Source: CAMTVQ01 sp947085255 (lineage in GTDB: Bacteria; Bacteroidota; Bacteroidia; Sphingobacteriales; Sphingobacteriaceae). Taken from it: a stretch of DNA of 64,000 bases. How positions within the stretch are numbered: position 1 is the first letter of the stretch; the number at the start of each line of letters is the position of its first letter. Under the pieces are notes generated by a model. That model did not search any database. It had not been told where the DNA came from and worked only from the letters and a program-made list of their open reading frames with translations. A program made the position numbers and the translations under genes. Where the stretch lies: assembly GCA_947085255.1 (NCBI GenBank), contig CAMTVQ010000001.1:1-64000 (forward strand), in the 5' to 3' direction. Below, in pieces: positions 61,176 to 64,000 of the stretch.

Positions 61176-62207
61176 GTGGATGAAGATATAGAACTATTAG
61201 AAGGCGACGAACAGGAATTGTACGAACACCACCGCATCGTGGTGGATAAGGGACAATCGTTGTTTAGAATTGATAAATTTTTGATGCACCGAATGGAAGG
61301 TGCATCTCGAAACCGTATTCAAAATGCAATGGATGCGGGTAGTGTATTGGTAAACGGTAAACCTACCAAGGCCAGCTATAAGGTAAAACCATTGGACGTG
61401 ATTTTGGTGGTACTGCCGCAATCTCCACGCGATACCGAAATTTACCCCGAAAATATTGCCTTAGATATTGTTTTTGAGGACGATGATATTATTATCATTA
61501 ATAAACCAGCAGGTATGGTGGTGCATCCAGGTTACAACAATTATACAGGAACACTGGTACATGGTTTGGCGTATCATTTTCAAAATTTACCAAACTTAAA
61601 AGATAATGAGGCTCGCCCAGGTTTGGTGCACCGTATTGATAAAGACACATCTGGATTGTTATTAGTTAGTAAAAACGAACTGTCTATTACGTATTTAGCA
61701 AAACAATTTTTCGACCACAGTATTACCCGTAAATACATTGCTTTAGCTTGGGGAGATATTGCCCAAGATGGTACTGTTACTGGGTATATTGGCAGAAGCG
61801 TGCGTGATAGAAAAGTAATGAGTATTTACCCTGATGAAACAAAGGGTAAATGGTCGGTTACGCATTATAAAGTATTGGAGCGTTTGGGTTATGTAACGCT
61901 TATCGAATGCCAGTTAGAAACAGGGCGTACGCATCAAATACGTGCGCACATGCAGCATATTGGGCATCCTTTGTTTAATGATGCGTCATATGGTGGTGAT
62001 AAAATTTTGAAGGGGACAATATTCAATAAATACAAACAATTCGTAGAAAATGCATTTAAGCTATTGCCACGGCAGGCTTTACATGCACAAACACTGGGTT
62101 TTATACATCCGAGTACCAAAAAGCACATAAACTTTGAAAGTGCTATCCCTACAGACATGCAACAATGTATCGAAAAGTGGAGAGCGTATAGTAGGTTTGA
62201 GTCTTGA
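61176..62207 (+). CDS. rluD: RluA/RluD-family pseudouridine synthase
   Basis: 343 residues, start codon GTG. An S4 RNA-binding domain (SLFRIDKFLMHRMEGASRNRIQNAMDAGSVLVNG in parts, about 25-75) precedes the catalytic RluA domain with IDKDTSGLLLVSKNE, whose Asp is the nucleophile of the HRIDKDTSG motif, and with HPLFNDASYGG. It modifies 23S rRNA uridines in the helix 69 region if it is a true RluD ortholog; other RluA-family members use other sites. The stop TGA is the end of the first unit of a heptamer tandem repeat. Confidence 0.93.
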   Translation: MDEDIELLEGDEQELYEHHRIVVDKGQSLFRIDKFLMHRMEGASRNRIQNAMDAGSVLVNGKPTKASYKVKPLDVILVVLPQSPRDTEIYPENIALDIVFEDDDIIIINKPAGMVVHPGYNNYTGTLVHGLAYHFQNLPNLKDNEARPGLVHRIDKDTSGLLLVSKNELSITYLAKQFFDHSITRKYIALAWGDIAQDGTVTGYIGRSVRDRKVMSIYPDETKGKWSVTHYKVLERLGYVTLIECQLETGRTHQIRAHMQHIGHPLFNDASYGGDKILKGTIFNKYKQFVENAFKLLPRQALHAQTLGFIHPSTKKHINFESAIPTDMQQCIEKWRAYSRFES

Positions 62208-62271
62208 GTCGGAAGTCTTGAGTCGGAAGTCTTGAGTCGGAAGTCGGAAGTCGGAAGTCGGAAGTCGGAAG
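62201..62271 (+). repeat. Heptamer tandem repeat starting at the rluD stop codon
   Basis: Ten 7-bp units plus one base. Units alternate GTCTTGA and GTCGGAA three times (62201-62242), then GTCGGAA repeats four more times (62243-62270). The first unit contains the last codons and TGA of rluD. Looks like replication-slippage expansion. Confidence 0.95.
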
Positions 62272-62318
62272 AATTTAGATAAGCAATTTAGCGATTAATA
62301 ATACATAAGGCAGTTTCT

Positions 62319-62358
62319 CAATTAACAAATTGACTAATTAACTAATCAACAAATTATC
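62319..62358 (+). repeat. Five degenerate octamer repeats before the class IV aminotransferase
   Basis: Successive 8-bp units CAATTAAC, AAATTGAC, TAATTAAC, TAATCAAC, AAATTATC directly precede the GTG start codon at 62361. The leader of nuoB (12764-12790, minus strand) has a similar TAATAACC-AATCAAC-type pattern. Confidence 0.7.
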
Positions 62359-62360
62359 AC

Positions 62361-63170
62361 GTGTTTCTCAATCACAACGGTCAAGTTCTTCCTGTAAATA
62401 CTCCCATTTTTGGTTCGGATAATCGTGCGTTTAGATATGGCGACGGGTTGTTTGAAACCATTCGGATGGTGAATGGACAGCCGCAGTTTTTGGACTTGCA
62501 TTTGGCACGCTTGCAAGAGGGAATGCAAGTATTGCAACTGGATAAAAACGAAAAATGGACTATTGATTTTTGGCAAGAAACAATAGCCGATTTATGCAGA
62601 AGGAATAAGCTATTTAAAGATGCACGTATCAAATTAAGTGTTTATAGAAATGCCGCAGGTTGGTACACACCCGAAACCAATACGGCCGCCTTTCTATTAG
62701 AAGTGTGGCCATTGGATACAACAGGCTATCAATTAAATAACAAAGGTTTAGTTATTGATATTTTTACCGAAGTACCTAAAAGGGTAGGAGCATTAGCTAC
62801 TATTAAAAGTGCCAATAGCTTGCCCTATATATTGGCAGGCATTTATGCCAAAAAAAATGGGTTGGATGATTGTTTATTGATTAATGAACAGCAGCGCTTG
62901 GTAGAAGCTGTTGCCTCTAATCTGTTTTTAGTGAAGAATAATACTCTTTATACTCCACCACTTACAGATGGGTGTGTTGCGGGTATTATGCGTCGTATTA
63001 TTTGTTCAAATTATTCAGTAGTGGAACAATCTATTCCGATGGCTGCGTTGCTCGAAGCAGATGAAATACTACTTACAAATGCTATACAGGGTGTACAATG
63101 GGTAGTAGGGTATAAGAATAAACGGTATTTTAATAAAGTATCGAAAGAGCTAGTTTCTCTAATAAGGTAA
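62361..63170 (+). CDS. Class IV PLP aminotransferase, aminodeoxychorismate lyase-like
   Basis: 269 residues, GTG start. Fold type IV: FGSDNRAFRYGDGLFETIRMVNGQPQFLDLHLARLQEGM, read in parts, at the N-terminus. The PLP-binding part has IKSANSLPYILAGIYAKKNGLDDCLLINEQQRLVEAVASNLFLV, read in parts, with the Schiff-base Lys in IKSAN. The C-terminus has LYTPPLTDGCVAGIMRRII. These enzymes include PabC, branched-chain aminotransferases and D-amino-acid aminotransferases; PabC would fit the folate genes in this window but the assignment is not certain. A row of octamer repeats forms its leader. Confidence 0.85.
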   Translation: MFLNHNGQVLPVNTPIFGSDNRAFRYGDGLFETIRMVNGQPQFLDLHLARLQEGMQVLQLDKNEKWTIDFWQETIADLCRRNKLFKDARIKLSVYRNAAGWYTPETNTAAFLLEVWPLDTTGYQLNNKGLVIDIFTEVPKRVGALATIKSANSLPYILAGIYAKKNGLDDCLLINEQQRLVEAVASNLFLVKNNTLYTPPLTDGCVAGIMRRIICSNYSVVEQSIPMAALLEADEILLTNAIQGVQWVVGYKNKRYFNKVSKELVSLIR

Positions 63171-63267
63171 AATTGATAAGTGGAGAGTAAAAGGGCGAGG
63201 AAAGTTTGTGAAGCACAGTTATAATGCCTTTTTCCTTTTTACTTTCTCCTTTTCCCTTCTTTTTTCC

Positions 63268-63275
63268 TAGCTTTG
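63268..63275 (+). promoter_or_regulatory. -7 promoter element (TAGCTTTG) of guaB
   Basis: Exact TAnnTTTG match, 31 nt before the guaB ATG at 63307. Confidence 0.55.
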
Positions 63276-63306
63276 CCCCGCAAGTAGTTAAACACAATTA
63301 TTTGCT

Positions 63307-64000
63307 ATGCTCTCTGATAATTCCAAATTTGTTGCCGAAGGTCTTACTTACGACGACGTCCTATTAGTTCCCGCTTATTCTGAAGTACTTCCACGTGATG
63401 TAAGCACCCAAACGTGGCTTACTCGTAAAATTCGTTTAAACGTTCCTATTGTTTCTGCCGCTATGGATACCGTTACCGAATCTGCATTGGCAATTGCTAT
63501 TGCGCAGGCTGGTGGTATTGGTATGCTGCACAAAAACATGTCAATCGAGCGCCAAGCAGATGAGGTACGTAAAGTAAAACGTTCAGAAAGTGGCATGATT
63601 CAAGATCCAGTTACCTTGCAAGAGAGTGCCATTTTGAGCGAAGCACTACAGTTGATGAAAGAGTACCGCATTGGAGGTATTCCTATCGTTGATAAGGATA
63701 AAAAGCTCGTGGGTATTATTACCAACCGCGATATACGTTTTCAAAAAGATACTACCAAGCTGGTACGAGATGTAATGACTAAAGATAATTTGGTAACTAC
63801 AGTAGCTGGCACCGACTTAACACAAGCAGAAGAAATTTTGCAAAATCATAAAATCGAAAAATTACCAGTAGTAGATAAAAATGGCAAGTTAGCTGGACTC
63901 ATCACCTTCAAGGATATTCAAAAAGTAAAGGCTTTTCCTAAAGCATGTAAAGACGAATTAGGCCGTTTGCGTGTAGGTGCAGCTGTTGGTGTTACGCATG
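63307..64000 (+). CDS. guaB: IMP dehydrogenase (5' part; continues past the window)
   Basis: 231 codons from ATG 63307 to the window edge. Oxidises IMP to XMP in guanine nucleotide synthesis. The start [26 protein letters not shown], read in parts, and [33 protein letters not shown] are typical. Two CBS domains follow: about 100-150 ([19 protein letters not shown]) and 160-215 ([18 protein letters not shown]). The catalytic Cys loop lies beyond the window. PurM at 4.4-5.6 kb is the only other purine gene here. Confidence 0.98.
   Translation, partial: MLSDNSKFVAEGLTYDDVLLVPAYSEVLPRDVSTQTWLTRKIRLNVPIVSAAMDTVTESALAIAIAQAGGIGMLHKNMSIERQADEVRKVKRSESGMIQDPVTLQESAILSEALQLMKEYRIGGIPIVDKDKKLVGIITNRDIRFQKDTTKLVRDVMTKDNLVTTVAGTDLTQAEEILQNHKIEKLPVVDKNGKLAGLITFKDIQKVKAFPKACKDELGRLRVGAAVGVTH

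Noticed and set aside
62201..62271. CRISPR-like array
   Set aside because: Units are 7 bp and adjacent, with no spacers; it is a simple tandem repeat.

Overview
This is a 64 kb stretch of a low-GC, densely coded Bacteroidota chromosome. The evidence for the phylum is consistent: genes for type IX secretion (T9SS) components and cargo with C-terminal sorting domains, a type III glutamine synthetase, a 392-residue PurM of the Bacteroidota type, an LruC-domain lipoprotein, and many copies of the Bacteroidota -7 promoter element TAnnTTTG. Shine-Dalgarno sequences are almost absent. A Chitinophagales/Sphingobacteriales-like lineage is my guess and is not proven. I see no rRNA, CRISPR array, prophage, integrase or insertion sequence. 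There is one tRNA, tRNA-Arg(UCU).

Layout. 1-6.2 kb: 3'-truncated LruC lipoprotein, sigma-54 response regulator, tRNA-Arg, a purM operon with two lipid A deacylase-like barrels, and a small membrane protein. 6.2-14.7 kb: PhoD-type phosphatase with a T9SS tail, a PorE-like OmpA lipoprotein, a TSUP permease, aroC, an isolated nuoA-nuoB pair and a flavoprotein. 14.9-21 kb: a LytS/LytR-type two-component system and glnN. 21.2-25.9 kb: a surface-glycan island (FemAB-like protein, a frameshifted GT-C-like protein with a C8 tract, a flippase and a GT4 glycosyltransferase). 26-34.9 kb: a very large C25/PorU2-like protease, a PepSY/rhodanese pair, and a diheme oxidoreductase-Rieske-porin operon behind a DtxR-like palindrome. 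34.9-44.1 kb: cinA, DUF4197, dprA, alkaline phosphatase, and a polX-GT9-ridA-sixA operon. 44.2-45.8 kb: a cluster of three Cys-rich small proteins, one of only 27 residues, then DoxX. 45.8-57.6 kb: EamA, LptF/G, tgt, GT2-sigma-rsmG, folK, sppA, ispE, thyA-folA and lysine 6-aminotransferase. 57.7-64 kb: a T9SS cargo protein, a PLP enzyme, DUF6588, an RluD-type synthase, two kinds of tandem repeat, a class IV aminotransferase and the 5' part of guaB.

Most genes are housekeeping (purine, folate/thymidylate, isoprenoid, chorismate, tRNA/rRNA modification) interleaved with cell-envelope functions. The most notable signals are: (1) a C8 tract that breaks an otherwise intact glycan gene, a candidate phase-variable switch or assembly error; (2) a recurrent layout in which the -7 promoter box lies exactly 4 nt before the start codon (nuoA, dprA, thyA, rluD, a histidine kinase, and near matches at purM and a GT4 gene), implying leaderless mRNAs; (3) the diheme-Rieske-porin operon with a metal-regulator-like operator; (4) the Cys-rich small-protein cluster; (5) expected catalytic or zinc residues missing from PolX and Tgt.
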